A stretch of 34,923 nt of DNA from Firmicutes bacterium UBA5388 (GCA_002409975.1 DHOO01000047.1:15458-50380), one strand, 5' to 3'; counted from the first letter of the stretch, positions 15,476 through 24,317 are shown. Numbers and translations: made by a program. The notes: a model not told the origin generated them from the sequence alone.

Positions 15476-17788
15476 ATGAAAATTAAGAAAAACAAGGTGA
15501 TTCCGATTTACCCTATTAGTGAATGGGAGATTGTAGAGGAAGAATTTCGGGTAGAACACAATTTTCGGAATGAAACTATTTTTTCTTTAGGTAATGGTTA
15601 TTTAGGGATGAGAGGTAATTTTGAGGAAGGTTATTGCGGACCGGAGGGAACCAGCTTAGAAGGGACTTATATTAATGGCTTTTATGAAACCGCTGATCTG
15701 AAGTATCCGGAAATTGCCTATGGTTATCCGGAAAAGAGCCAAACGATGCTGAATATTACCAATGGGAAAACAATCAAGTTATACCTGGAAGATGAAGAGT
15801 TTAATATGTTCTCCGGGGAAGTGATTAAGTACCGAAGAACTCTTGATTTACGACATGGGGTATTGAAGCGCAGTTTGATTTGGAGATCGCCGGCGGGAAG
15901 GGAAGTACGGCTCAATATTACGCGCTTGGTCTCCTTATCAAAGAAGCATGTAGCGGCTATTTGCTATGAAATTACTCCATTAAATTTTGAGGGCGAAATC
16001 CGGATTTATTCTGCTTTAAATGGTGATGTTCAGAACCTTCAGGCTGAGAAAGATCCACGGGTAGGTTCACATTTGAAGGGTCGGGTTCTTGATATTATCG
16101 ATAAAAAAATAAATGAAGAAGGCGGCGCGTTCTTACAAAGAACTAAGAACACTGGTTTTTTATTAGCTTGTGCGATGAGTAATCAACTGGAGTATCCTGC
16201 CTTTTCCGTATCAACATTCTCCGAAGAATTATTAATTGGAACAAACTTTACGTTTCCCGCGAAGAAAGGGGAGACTATTAAATTCTATAAATATTTAGCT
16301 TATCTTACGTGCAAAAAGAACGGAGACCATTTATCGGGAAAGGCGGAGAAAGTAGTAGTTGATGCTTACAAGGCTGGATGGTCTCAGTTATTTCAGGAAC
16401 AAAAAGCATTGATGGCTGAATTTTGGGAACATGCAGATATCGAAGTAAAAGGAGATCAAGTTGTCCAGCAAGGACTGAGGTTTAATGCCTTTCACCTCTT
16501 ACAGTCGGTAGGGAGAGATGGTCAGACCAACATTGCGGCTAAAGGCCTGACAGGTGAGGGCTATGAAGGTCATTATTTCTGGGATACTGAGATCTACATC
16601 TCGCCTTTTTTTAATTTTAATAACCCGGGGATTAGTAAAAAACTTTTAACTTACCGGTATAATACCTTGGATTACGCCAGAAAAAGAGCTATAGAAATCG
16701 GTTTTCAGCGGGGCGCGCTCTTTCCCTGGCGCACGATTGGCGGGGAGGAGTGTTCCACTTTTTTCCCAGCGGGGACGGCTCAGTATCATATTAACGCGGA
16801 TATTGTTTACGCGATCAAAAAGTATATTGAGGTGACCGAGGATCAGGAGTTTTTAATTGAGGGGGGCAGTGAAATTCTCTTTGAGACCGCCCGGCTCTGG
16901 ATGGAATTGGGCGCTTTTATAGCGCGGAAGGATAATAGGTTCTGTATTAATGTGGTCACTGGTCCCGATGAGTATACAGCATTGGTTGATAATAATTTTT
17001 ATACTAATATGATGGCCAGAGAAAACCTATATTTTGCCTATCAGACGGCGGTCTGGATGAAAGAGAACTCGCCGGAGAGTTTTAAACAACTTAGTAAAAA
17101 GATCGGACTTGAGGATGAGGAACTTGCATTATGGGAAAAAGCGGCAAATCATATGTATATTCCTTATGATCGACAACTGGGAATATTTCCGCAGGATGAT
17201 ACTTTTTTAGATAAGCCAATCTGGGACCTGGAGAAGACACCTGCCGATAAATTTCCTTTACTTCTTCATTATCATCCCTTGCTAATTTATGGTTCTCAAG
17301 TCTGCAAACAGCCAGACGTAGTGTTGGCGCTTTTTTTATTAAGCCAGAAGTTTACAGCAAGGCAAAAGAAAAGGAACTATGATTATTACGAGAAGATAAC
17401 GACCCATGATTCTTCCTTATCACCGTCAATCTTTAGTATTGTTGCTTCTGAAATCGGATATACGGAGAAGGCCTATGATTACTTCTTGTCCACTGTCAGG
17501 TTGGATCTGGATGATTATAATGGAAATACCAAGGATGGGATTCATACTGCCTGTATGGGAGGGTCTTGGCTCTGCGTAGTTTATGGCTTTGCCGGGATGA
17601 GAGTCTATGATGATATTTTAAGTTTTAGTCCCTATTTGCCTGCTCAATGGGAGGAGTATAGCTTCAAGATAACTTACCGAGGAAGATTAATCAGGGTAAC
17701 GGTGAATAAAGCCGGGGCTTCCTATCAATTACTGGAGGGGGATGCACTAACTATTTATCATCACAAGAAAAAAATGCATTTGCCCTAA
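15476..17788 (+). CDS. GH65 family disaccharide phosphorylase
   Basis: This is a 770-residue enzyme of glycoside hydrolase family 65, normal in length. It cleaves an alpha-linked glucose disaccharide with phosphate, with inversion, giving beta-glucose-1-phosphate. ATG is at 15476, nine bases after AAAAGGAG. The N-terminal beta-sandwich opens with HNFRNETIFSLGNGYLGMRG. The (alpha/alpha)6 domain contains GEGYEGHYFWDTEIY (366-374), FPWRTIGGEE and GPDEYT, whose Glu499 is the expected general acid. A late THDSSLSPS motif precedes the C-terminal sandwich. Known activities in the family are maltose, trehalose, kojibiose and nigerose phosphorolysis; sequence by eye does not let me choose. A sugar importer upstream and pgmB downstream fit phosphorolysis in the cytoplasm. 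No signal peptide is present. Confidence 0.92.
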   Translation: MKIKKNKVIPIYPISEWEIVEEEFRVEHNFRNETIFSLGNGYLGMRGNFEEGYCGPEGTSLEGTYINGFYETADLKYPEIAYGYPEKSQTMLNITNGKTIKLYLEDEEFNMFSGEVIKYRRTLDLRHGVLKRSLIWRSPAGREVRLNITRLVSLSKKHVAAICYEITPLNFEGEIRIYSALNGDVQNLQAEKDPRVGSHLKGRVLDIIDKKINEEGGAFLQRTKNTGFLLACAMSNQLEYPAFSVSTFSEELLIGTNFTFPAKKGETIKFYKYLAYLTCKKNGDHLSGKAEKVVVDAYKAGWSQLFQEQKALMAEFWEHADIEVKGDQVVQQGLRFNAFHLLQSVGRDGQTNIAAKGLTGEGYEGHYFWDTEIYISPFFNFNNPGISKKLLTYRYNTLDYARKRAIEIGFQRGALFPWRTIGGEECSTFFPAGTAQYHINADIVYAIKKYIEVTEDQEFLIEGGSEILFETARLWMELGAFIARKDNRFCINVVTGPDEYTALVDNNFYTNMMARENLYFAYQTAVWMKENSPESFKQLSKKIGLEDEELALWEKAANHMYIPYDRQLGIFPQDDTFLDKPIWDLEKTPADKFPLLLHYHPLLIYGSQVCKQPDVVLALFLLSQKFTARQKKRNYDYYEKITTHDSSLSPSIFSIVASEIGYTEKAYDYFLSTVRLDLDDYNGNTKDGIHTACMGGSWLCVVYGFAGMRVYDDILSFSPYLPAQWEEYSFKITYRGRLIRVTVNKAGASYQLLEGDALTIYHHKKKMHLP

Positions 17789-17856
17789 AAGATCTTCTAG
17801 TGTTTTTAGATGAAGATCATCCTGTAGATTAGGGGATTTGTTTTGCGAAAAACAAT

Positions 17857-17885
17857 TTGCCGAAAGGGAATTTATATTGTAAAAT
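17857..17885 (+). promoter_or_regulatory. Promoter of the beta-phosphoglucomutase gene
   Basis: TTGCCG (17857-17862), a 17-base spacer, TAAAAT (17880-17885). This allows pgmB to be expressed separately from the GH65 gene. Confidence 0.6.
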
Positions 17886-17960
17886 TGAAGATAGTTTTGG
17901 GAAAAAAGGATATTGTTTTAAGCTCTTTGGTAACAGAAGATCTAATGAAGGAGGCCAGGC

Positions 17961-18638
17961 ATGGAAAGACAAGCAGTAATTTTTGATCTGGACGGAGTAA
18001 TTGTTTCGACAGATGATTGTCATTACCGAGCTTGGAAAAGGTTAGCAGAAGATGAAGGGATCTATTTCGATCGGGAGATAAACTTGAGACTTCGTGGCGT
18101 GAGCCGTATGGATTGTCTTGAGGTTATGCTGGAAAGGACCAGCCGGACGTATAACACTGAGCAAAAAAGTGAAATGGCGGACAGAAAGAATAATTATTAT
18201 CGGAAACTGATCCAGCAGTTAACTCCGGACCATATCTTACCGGGAGTGATGCCGATTCTTAAAGACTTAAAAAAGAACGGAATTAAAATTGCTATCGGTT
18301 CATCCAGTAAAAATACACCATTGATTCTAGAAAGGATCGGTTTGGCAGGTTATTTTGATGCGGTGGCTGATGGCAATGATCTGACCAAAAGTAAACCCGA
18401 TCCAGAAGTCTTTCTCATTGCTGCTCAAAGGTTAGGAGTGCTTCCTAAGAACTGTTTGGTGATAGAAGATGCCGATGCTGGAGTAGAAGCTGCTTTAGCT
18501 GCTGATATGTTAGTTTTGGGTGTGGGGACCGCTGCGGGCAATAACCGGGCGACGTTACGGGCGAGAGCTCTTGATGTAGTCTCGGCGGAGGAACTGATCA
18601 ATATCATTTCTAATAGGAACCAAGCATTACATAATTAG
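17961..18638 (+). CDS. pgmB: Beta-phosphoglucomutase
   Basis: This is a 225-residue HAD-superfamily enzyme that converts beta-glucose-1-phosphate to glucose-6-phosphate. ATG is at 17961 with AAGGAGG (17948-17954). Motif I is FDLDGV with nucleophile Asp9 and acid/base Asp11. The cap domain holds YRAWKRLAEDEGIYFDREIN and RLRGVSRMDCLEVML, the RGVSR type of signature seen in beta-PGM. Motif II is IGSSSKN, motif III is the Lys in SKPDPEVF, and motif IV is IEDADAGVEAA. The neighbouring GH65 enzyme produces exactly its substrate, which makes this assignment firmer than for an isolated HAD protein. It has its own promoter. Confidence 0.92.
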   Translation: MERQAVIFDLDGVIVSTDDCHYRAWKRLAEDEGIYFDREINLRLRGVSRMDCLEVMLERTSRTYNTEQKSEMADRKNNYYRKLIQQLTPDHILPGVMPILKDLKKNGIKIAIGSSSKNTPLILERIGLAGYFDAVADGNDLTKSKPDPEVFLIAAQRLGVLPKNCLVIEDADAGVEAALAADMLVLGVGTAAGNNRATLRARALDVVSAEELINIISNRNQALHN

Positions 18639-18856
18639 AATAATTGCTTGTCAAATCTTATACATTTACTGAGGCAATTCCTTAAAGGTGAAAAAACTAA
18701 ACCAATCCCATATAGGGTTTAAGTGCGCAGGTATAAATAGAAGCTTAGTAATTATATGGGTGAGGGAAAAGATCTGTTTAGGCTTCCGATAGCGAGCGAC
18801 TGGCGTAAATAATGGATGTTTTACGGTTGATAGTAATGGAAGGGGAGGTTGGGGCC

Positions 18857-19684
18857 TTGTGGGTTAGAGGTCAACGCTTTGCAATAGTGATGTTATTATT
18901 CTTCTTGATCATTCTATCCGGAAGAGTTATCGCGGCTAATAATGAAACAGAACATAGCAGAAATTATGCGAAAGAAAGAAGTTCGGATTTTCTTAATGGC
19001 TCAATTCTCAGGGGTAGTTCATATATTTTAGGAGGAAAGGTCTCTTCCGATTTTAGGCAAAATATTACCTATGATCACAAGGCCAATCTCTACAGGGTAA
19101 CCTATGCTTCAGCCATTTATGAACTTACTGCCGAAGTGGATGCTAATTTACTACTTAAATATAGTAAATGGCAGACCAGGAACAGTGAATTAATCAACCG
19201 TTTAGGCCATGATAAAAGGATTACATATTATGATGCGGAGCATGAGGTTTTAAAGATCGAATATTATAAAGGAGAAGAGTTAAAAGAGATTAAGAATTTA
19301 AGTTATGATGAAGATACGCTTGATAGTGATCTAATTTATTTATATTTACAAAAAGTGTTAACTCCTGAAAACAATGGAGCAAACTGCGATATTATTTTAA
19401 AATCTCGAGGGTTGAAGATCAATGTTGTCTTTCATCAACTTTTGACTAAAGATTTGTTGAATTTTACTCCCCAGTATCAATTCTTAGATGGTTTTTGTAA
19501 GTTTGCCCGGCAAATGGAGGAACAGGGGGAAGAACTTGAAGTTTATGTGATGGACCTAACTGGGATCCCAAGACTTCTTTTTCCCCATAAATATTACTTA
19601 GCTTTCAAAAAAACCATACCGCGCCAATTTGTAGCCTATTGGGGAGGCGCTCCCAAGGCGGCGGAATTTACTTTTATTGAATAG
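18857..19684 (+). CDS. Exported protein of unknown function
   Basis: This is a 275-residue protein. I place the start at TTG 18857, eight bases after GGGGAGG (18842-18848); the longer reading from ATG 18812 has no ribosome site. Residues 1-25 form a signal peptide (basic VRGQR, then a hydrophobic run, cleavage near VIAAN). The rest has the look of a soluble exported domain: NITYDHKANLYRVTY, YYDAEHEVLKIEYY and a closing FVAYWGGAPKAAEFTF. I do not recognise a family. It lies between pgmB and a DUF2164 gene and has no clear operon partner. A diffuse 8-bp inverted repeat (CCCATATA...TATATGGG, 18708 to about 18759) lies upstream. Confidence 0.65.
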   Translation: MWVRGQRFAIVMLLFFLIILSGRVIAANNETEHSRNYAKERSSDFLNGSILRGSSYILGGKVSSDFRQNITYDHKANLYRVTYASAIYELTAEVDANLLLKYSKWQTRNSELINRLGHDKRITYYDAEHEVLKIEYYKGEELKEIKNLSYDEDTLDSDLIYLYLQKVLTPENNGANCDIILKSRGLKINVVFHQLLTKDLLNFTPQYQFLDGFCKFARQMEEQGEELEVYVMDLTGIPRLLFPHKYYLAFKKTIPRQFVAYWGGAPKAAEFTFIE

Positions 19685-19740
19685 AGTGGCAAGCCTTGCT
19701 CTTTTATCATGCATCCTAATTTTGGAGAACGAATTTAGCT

Positions 19741-19813
19741 TGACTTTTGCTTAGAAGGTGCGAAATGTGAGATCAATGTTGTTCAACCTGATATGGGGTA
19801 TGTTATGGATTAG
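19741..19813 (+). pseudogene. Uma2-domain remnant
   Basis: One frame ending at TAG 19811-19813 reads INVVQPDMGYVMD just before the stop. The two intact Uma2 proteins in this window have INVVQPDLMVICD and INAVQPDILVICD at their catalytic Asp. The upstream part of the frame keeps no clear match and there is no start or ribosome site. I read it as a short relic of a third Uma2 gene. The match is only about a dozen residues. Confidence 0.45.
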
Positions 19814-19831
19814 GATAGGAAGGTGAAAGAT

Positions 19832-20089
19832 ATGAAAATAGCTTTTTTAAAAGAGGAGAAACAGATATTACTGAAAGAGATACAGAACTTTTTTTACGAA
19901 GAGAGGAAAGAACAAATTGGGATCATTGCTGCGGAGAACATGCTTGATTTTTTTATAGAAAATCTGGGAAATAGGATCTATAATAAAGCACTAGATGATG
20001 CAAAAGTTTGGTTTAGTAAGAGAATGGAAGATGTAGGAATCGATTATGATCTGTTATATAGACAGGTGGATGGAATTTCGCGTAAATAA
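19832..20089 (+). CDS. DUF2164 family protein
   Basis: This is an 85-residue protein. ATG 19832 is preferred because AAGGTG (19820-19825) is six bases upstream; GTG 19823 is an alternative that adds three residues. The sequence fits DUF2164: EIQNFFYEERKEQIGIIAAE, then MLDFFIENLGNRIYNKALDD and a C-terminal helix. The family is small, helical and of unknown function, and the length is typical. No signal peptide or membrane segment is present. It is followed by a bidirectional terminator shared with the convergent usher gene. Confidence 0.8.
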   Translation: MKIAFLKEEKQILLKEIQNFFYEERKEQIGIIAAENMLDFFIENLGNRIYNKALDDAKVWFSKRMEDVGIDYDLLYRQVDGISRK

Positions 20090-20123
20090 AGGTGAAAACC
20101 GTGGAGTGGATGAACATAAAAAC

Positions 20124-20149
20124 AACCCCAAGTATGGGGTTTATTTTTA
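20124..20149. terminator. Bidirectional terminator
   Basis: AACCCCA (20124-20130) and TGGGGTT (20135-20141) form a perfect 7-bp stem with an AGTA loop. TATTTTTAT follows on the plus strand and GTTTTTATG on the minus strand. It serves the DUF2164 gene and the convergent usher gene. Confidence 0.75.
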
Positions 20150-20190
20150 TACCATAATCATCTTGAACATCAATGTACAGGAAACTCTTT

Positions 20191-23100
20191 TTACGGGTTG
20201 ACCTTATAGACTAGCGGAAATAGTAAATTTACCACATCCAGAACGTCTTCAGTAAGGAGAATCGTGAATTCTTCTTCTCCTACTAGCTGAAGACCAGCGG
20301 GAAGACTCTCGGGATCGAGGGAGACTGTATGGTCTCCGAGAGGGATTCCTTCAAAGTAGAAGCTACCGTCCGGACCAGTAAAGGTTTTCTGGTCGCCGTG
20401 ATCCAGGAGGATTCCTACCCAATCTAAAGGTTTTTCATTTTCGTTCATTTTACCATCGGTATTAGCATCAATAAAGACAAGTCCGCTGATGGAACCGTTG
20501 AGAGTGACTCCGAAATCAAGGAAGAAGTTTTCATTTTCCCGGAGTCGGATCAATTGTTCGCTAGTGACTGGCGTGTAATCAGCAGGTAGAGAGCGAGGGT
20601 TAAAGTCTATTCGGTAAATTCCGGGTTTGAGGAAGTTAAAAGTGTATTCTCCATCTTCATTGGTGGTTGCCCTTCGTCCTTCAACTGACATGACTATGCC
20701 AGAAAGTCTTTTTTCCCAGGGATCAAACTGGCCATTTCCATTTTCATCAAGGTAAACGACCCCTTTGATCATGGAGGTATTATCTTCCTCTGAGTAGCGA
20801 AAAGTCCTGAATTCGCCATTAGTAAAACACAAAGCATGATTGAGGGAGAGGCGAATTAAATACTCTGGAACTTCATCCCATAAAGCGCCATAGAGTCGCT
20901 CGTATTCAAGTTTCAACATTAAATCGGAGGGTAAAAACTTTTGAAGGCTTAATACATAAGACCACTGGGGAAATTTTCGGGTTCCAACGGGTGAGCGATA
21001 ACCGATTTTCCCCGCAATTATTCCGCTATCATCAGGCCAACGATAATGAATAGAAACTCCTGCGGTTGTAAAAAGATAGGAGTTGTTTAATTGTAGTTGT
21101 TGAAAGATGCGATTAGCATCAAGGAGTAAAGTCAAATGATTAGGAAAAAAATGCAGAAAAGAGAGACCGATTTTCACCTCTTCAGCTTTAAAGGAAAAGT
21201 CTGTCTTTTTAGTGTTCTTTCCTTTGATAGTGTAATTGCCAATGATGATGGTATCGCCCATGACGCCCCATTTAATTTCGGACGCTCCTTCTAATTGAAG
21301 GCCTTCGTAACTTTGATCAAGCCAAGTTCCCAAAGTATCGAGAGCTAGACCGACCAGTACGGTGTCGGAGAATGATTTGGTCAGATCACCCTGTAAGTTC
21401 AGAAGTTTGAGATTATGATTGGCGTTCTTATTTAAAGTGTAATCGATTGAGGTGAAACTCCCTTTAGCATTACTGCCAATCCCTCTCTCTCTAAGCGTGT
21501 ATTTGACAGAGGACCCGGTTTCAATCGCTTCTAAAGTTCCTTCCTCCGTTTCTTCCATTTTCCATTCTTTTTTTAAGCCACCGGCAATACTACTTTGTTG
21601 ATATTTTCCAAATTTTTTGCTTAAGGTTAAGTTTCCTCCTTTAAGAGACCAGTTAAGTAGATCAGGGGGTGAGTCAATGAGATATCCTTCTGTCTTAAGA
21701 GTGATGTTCTTATTAAATTCTAATTCGCCGATGACCTTTTCACCTCGACCGGGTGAGACTTTTACTCCTTGGGAGACGGCGCCGGGAATATAAAAGACGA
21801 TCGTTTCAAAATATCCGTTTTCTAAACAATACAGTAAAGAGGCTTCTGCCCCCGACTCAATCGTCGTTTGGGTATCGCCGCCCAGTAGCCAATCAAGCGT
21901 ACAAATGAGGTTGTTATTTATTCTAAAGGCTATACCGGCATCTGTTCCGAGGAAGTTTTGCTTTTGCTCTCCGCGGTAAGGGCTAGTCATTGCGGTTTCC
22001 AGATCGACGGTGGTATGCTCGGTAACTCCTATTCTATTCCTGAAACCTATCATTACTCCTTCCCATTGCTCTTTGTTGTCCTGTTTATAAAGACCAGTGG
22101 CGATTAGAATTTCGTTGGTATCAACTTTTACTAGTCGGGGGCAGGCGGAGATCTTCTGAATGGTTTGGAGAATTTCCCCGTTTTTCCGATGAATAACAAT
22201 GCGAATGAGGTTAACTCGTTTAATTCTCAAGGGGACATCTTTAAAAAGAAACATTCCTTCGGTAGAGACTAGTTGGGTTTTGAAAAGACGGTCGTTGAGA
22301 TAAAGTTGAACCTCATCGCCTTCTAGCGCATGACCTGAAAGATCGGTATAAGCTACTACTTGTTTTCGTGGTTGATGGTCGGGATTCATATATAATGCTC
22401 CCCACAGGTCTTTTTTTTCAATTGTTTTTTCTAAATCTAGGTGGGAGTTACCTAAAATAATTAGTTCGTTATCCTCATTATATTTTGCGCGCAGGAGAGT
22501 AAGATCCGGATTTAGAAAGTGATCATAAAAGTCGTAATTTAACCTACCGCCTGCAGAGAGCGACCAATCTTCTGCTCTACCGTCCGTTCGTAGTTTAAGA
22601 ATACCATCCAGCTTTTTTGGGCCAAATTGGTCCCTCCTGTGTTCTAAAGCGACCTCGTACCTGATGGCGCTAAGTGAAAGAGTAGGACCTTCCTGAGGAG
22701 AAGGTTCTTTCTCCCTTATTGCGCCACTTTTTTCCGGAGCTTTTGTTTCTTCCAGTCCGTCCCTTAGAGGCGCTCGGTCGGTAGTGATTGTTAATTCTTG
22801 GTATCTATCGTCCCAGGTAATCTTAACTCCTGCTACAGACTCTAAAAAATGAATACTGATGTAAAAATCTCTATTTAGGAGGAGGGGAGGTTCATCCGGC
22901 CAAACCAGCTCACCTTTGATGCGGTATACACCTTCATCAATAAAAACTTCGGCATAAAGACCATTGGTTGCTTCTGTAATGATCACTTTATTTTCACTGC
23001 GACGATAGGAAACTTCTAATCCTAATTTTGGAGCCAGGCTATTAATGGGGACTAATAGATAACCTTCAAGATCTAAGAGTTCGAAAAAAGGATCCTGAAA

Positions 23101-23268
23101 GATGATCTCCGTGTCTTTTTTAATTACTAGAAGGACAACGCTCGTCTCTAATTGGTCATGACCCGGTGAAGAGGCCATGATTTCTTTAGGGATGAGGAGA
23201 AAGAATCCGGCGCTTAGTAAGAATACCCACCATAAAGTAAAAATATTTTTAAATTTAAATTTTTCCAC
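20191..23268 (-). CDS. Outer-membrane usher-like protein with extra N- and C-terminal domains
   Basis: This is a 1025-residue exported protein. The start is GTG 23268, with GAGGGAGGA about nine bases upstream. Residues 1-32 form a signal peptide. Residues 43-165 resemble a copper-amine-oxidase-N-like repeat (LLVPINSLAPKLGLEVSY, then DFYISIHFLESVAGVKITWD). Residues 200-830 are rich in alternating beta strands, consistent with a beta-barrel. Within it, about 305-380 resembles an usher plug: GDEVQLYLNDRLFKTQLV, GMFLFKDVPL, then IRIVIHRKNGEI and a PRLV segment leading back to barrel strands. The C-terminus has two SdrD-B/usher-CTD-like beta domains (about 835-922, YLDENGNGQFDPWEKR; about 925-1020, FIDANTDGKMNENEKPLD), each with NEDGEY- or GPDGSF-type turns. 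It is the last gene after a PapD-like chaperone and two exported subunits. The role as secretion pore for fibre subunits is inferred; a plain outer-membrane beta-barrel with adhesion domains is the main alternative. Confidence 0.65.
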   Translation of the reverse strand: MEKFKFKNIFTLWWVFLLSAGFFLLIPKEIMASSPGHDQLETSVVLLVIKKDTEIIFQDPFFELLDLEGYLLVPINSLAPKLGLEVSYRRSENKVIITEATNGLYAEVFIDEGVYRIKGELVWPDEPPLLLNRDFYISIHFLESVAGVKITWDDRYQELTITTDRAPLRDGLEETKAPEKSGAIREKEPSPQEGPTLSLSAIRYEVALEHRRDQFGPKKLDGILKLRTDGRAEDWSLSAGGRLNYDFYDHFLNPDLTLLRAKYNEDNELIILGNSHLDLEKTIEKKDLWGALYMNPDHQPRKQVVAYTDLSGHALEGDEVQLYLNDRLFKTQLVSTEGMFLFKDVPLRIKRVNLIRIVIHRKNGEILQTIQKISACPRLVKVDTNEILIATGLYKQDNKEQWEGVMIGFRNRIGVTEHTTVDLETAMTSPYRGEQKQNFLGTDAGIAFRINNNLICTLDWLLGGDTQTTIESGAEASLLYCLENGYFETIVFYIPGAVSQGVKVSPGRGEKVIGELEFNKNITLKTEGYLIDSPPDLLNWSLKGGNLTLSKKFGKYQQSSIAGGLKKEWKMEETEEGTLEAIETGSSVKYTLRERGIGSNAKGSFTSIDYTLNKNANHNLKLLNLQGDLTKSFSDTVLVGLALDTLGTWLDQSYEGLQLEGASEIKWGVMGDTIIIGNYTIKGKNTKKTDFSFKAEEVKIGLSFLHFFPNHLTLLLDANRIFQQLQLNNSYLFTTAGVSIHYRWPDDSGIIAGKIGYRSPVGTRKFPQWSYVLSLQKFLPSDLMLKLEYERLYGALWDEVPEYLIRLSLNHALCFTNGEFRTFRYSEEDNTSMIKGVVYLDENGNGQFDPWEKRLSGIVMSVEGRRATTNEDGEYTFNFLKPGIYRIDFNPRSLPADYTPVTSEQLIRLRENENFFLDFGVTLNGSISGLVFIDANTDGKMNENEKPLDWVGILLDHGDQKTFTGPDGSFYFEGIPLGDHTVSLDPESLPAGLQLVGEEEFTILLTEDVLDVVNLLFPLVYKVNP

Positions 23269-23344
23269 TATCTGTAATCCTCCCTCTTTCTAGGTGAATC
23301 GAGGAAAGCTAATTGTGTTGTTACTTTAGTTTGAGGTCGCGACC

Positions 23345-23403
23345 GATCTCACTTTTTGTTTACGGAAATAAAACATTTTTTAATGAGAACAAAATGTGAG
23401 ATC
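23345..23403 (-). other. Intercistronic inverted repeat between chaperone and usher genes
   Basis: GATCTCACTTTTTGTT (23345-23360) and AACAAAATGTGAGATC (23388-23403) are 16-base arms with one mismatch around a 27-base loop. It begins 14 bases after the chaperone stop codon. There is no T-tract, so mRNA processing or stability is more likely than full termination. Confidence 0.6.
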
Positions 23404-23417
23404 AGCGAGGATAAGTA

Positions 23418-24218
23418 TTAAAAGAGAGTAAAAGGGACTGAGGTATTAAATTTTTTTTCTGTTCCTAAAAAACCGATCTCTAACAATAAGTTATACTTAC
23501 CAGGTGCTACTTGCTCGGCAATAGTAAAGGTAAGTTGCCGTCTGGAGCTGGGGAGAATGATCTGTTCACTGAGGCTGTCTTCATAAATCAAGGCGCCACT
23601 TTTGCCAATTAGCTTATATGAGACCTTATATCTAATATGACCTAGACCTTCATTAGCCAGATCAAGTATGGCAAAAGGAGGACCTTCAGGTGGCGCCTCC
23701 ACTTTACTACCGAAAAAACGGAAGGCATTAATTGTTTCTGTAAATGAAAGATAAATTGTCGTTCCGACCTGGGTAACAATGGCGGCGCCGATCTCATTCT
23801 CGGCAGGGGGTGTCTCTTGTTCAAAAAATATAATCCCTTTTCTTTCCATCCATTTACCGTTTTTTGGGGCAGTAAGGGTGAATCTAACATATTGGCTTTT
23901 ACCAGGAGCTAGCTTGAAACGGCGTGGATTAAATTTAATCAGTTCTTCCAAAGTATCTTCCCTGCTCCCGGCTTTGAAAGTAATTAGCCTGTCCAAATCA
24001 TCAAGGGTCCAATCATAGATTACGGCTACAAATTCGGCTTCGGTATCCTGAGTATTAGTGACTTTAATAGCTTCTGTAATCCGTTCTCCTGGTTTGAGAG
24101 TAAAGATGAAGCGGCTGGGTTCGACCAGGGTGGTGGCGTAAGCTATATTAGTTAAGAATATGAATAAAATGATAACCATTATTAGAGTTAAAATGATTCG
24201 ACGTGTTTGTTGGGACAT
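23418..24218 (-). CDS. PapD-like periplasmic fimbrial chaperone
   Basis: This is a 266-residue exported protein. ATG is at 24218 with AAGGAGGGG upstream. Residues 1-27 form a signal peptide (cleavage after AYA). Domain 1 is an immunoglobulin-like fold: VEPSRFIFTLKPGERITEAI (32-51), KVTNTQDTEAEFVAVIYDW, then FNPRRFKLAPGKSQYVRFTL (97-116), the pattern seen in usher-pathway chaperones, where the last strands carry the subunit-binding face. Domain 2 (about 165-266) is a second beta-sandwich with PFAILDLANEGLGHIRYKVS and APGKYNLLLEIGF. Chaperones of this type hold unfolded fibre subunits in the periplasm and pass them to an usher, here the next gene. The position between subunit genes and usher supports the call. 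Classical signature residues are weak, so it is a distant member. Confidence 0.72.
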   Translation of the reverse strand: MSQQTRRIILTLIMVIILFIFLTNIAYATTLVEPSRFIFTLKPGERITEAIKVTNTQDTEAEFVAVIYDWTLDDLDRLITFKAGSREDTLEELIKFNPRRFKLAPGKSQYVRFTLTAPKNGKWMERKGIIFFEQETPPAENEIGAAIVTQVGTTIYLSFTETINAFRFFGSKVEAPPEGPPFAILDLANEGLGHIRYKVSYKLIGKSGALIYEDSLSEQIILPSSRRQLTFTIAEQVAPGKYNLLLEIGFLGTEKKFNTSVPFTLF

Positions 24219-24248
24219 TATTACCCCTCCTTTTACAAAGCAAATAAG

Positions 24249-24275
24249 GGCTGGTGTGGCGCGCGCACACCAGCC
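24249..24275 (-). other. Strong intercistronic hairpin between subunit and chaperone genes
   Basis: GGCTGGTGTG (24249-24258) and CACACCAGCC (24266-24275) form a perfect 10-bp GC-rich stem. On the minus strand it is followed by CTTATTTG, not a clean T-run. It would leave more subunit mRNA than chaperone/usher mRNA, a usual need in fibre operons. Confidence 0.65.
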
Positions 24276-24299
24276 GATTAGTTTTTGTTTTTACTGGTG

Positions 24300-24317
24300 G
24301 TGGTTCACACCGGCTAC
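24300..24317 (+). repeat. REP-like short palindrome, copy 3
   Basis: This reads GTGGTTCACACCGGCTAC, a somewhat diverged member of the family, in the gap between the subunit and chaperone genes. Confidence 0.45.

Noticed and set aside
18783..18806. Additional REP-like copy upstream of the 18857 gene
   Set aside because: Only scattered bases match the consensus and the arms cannot pair.
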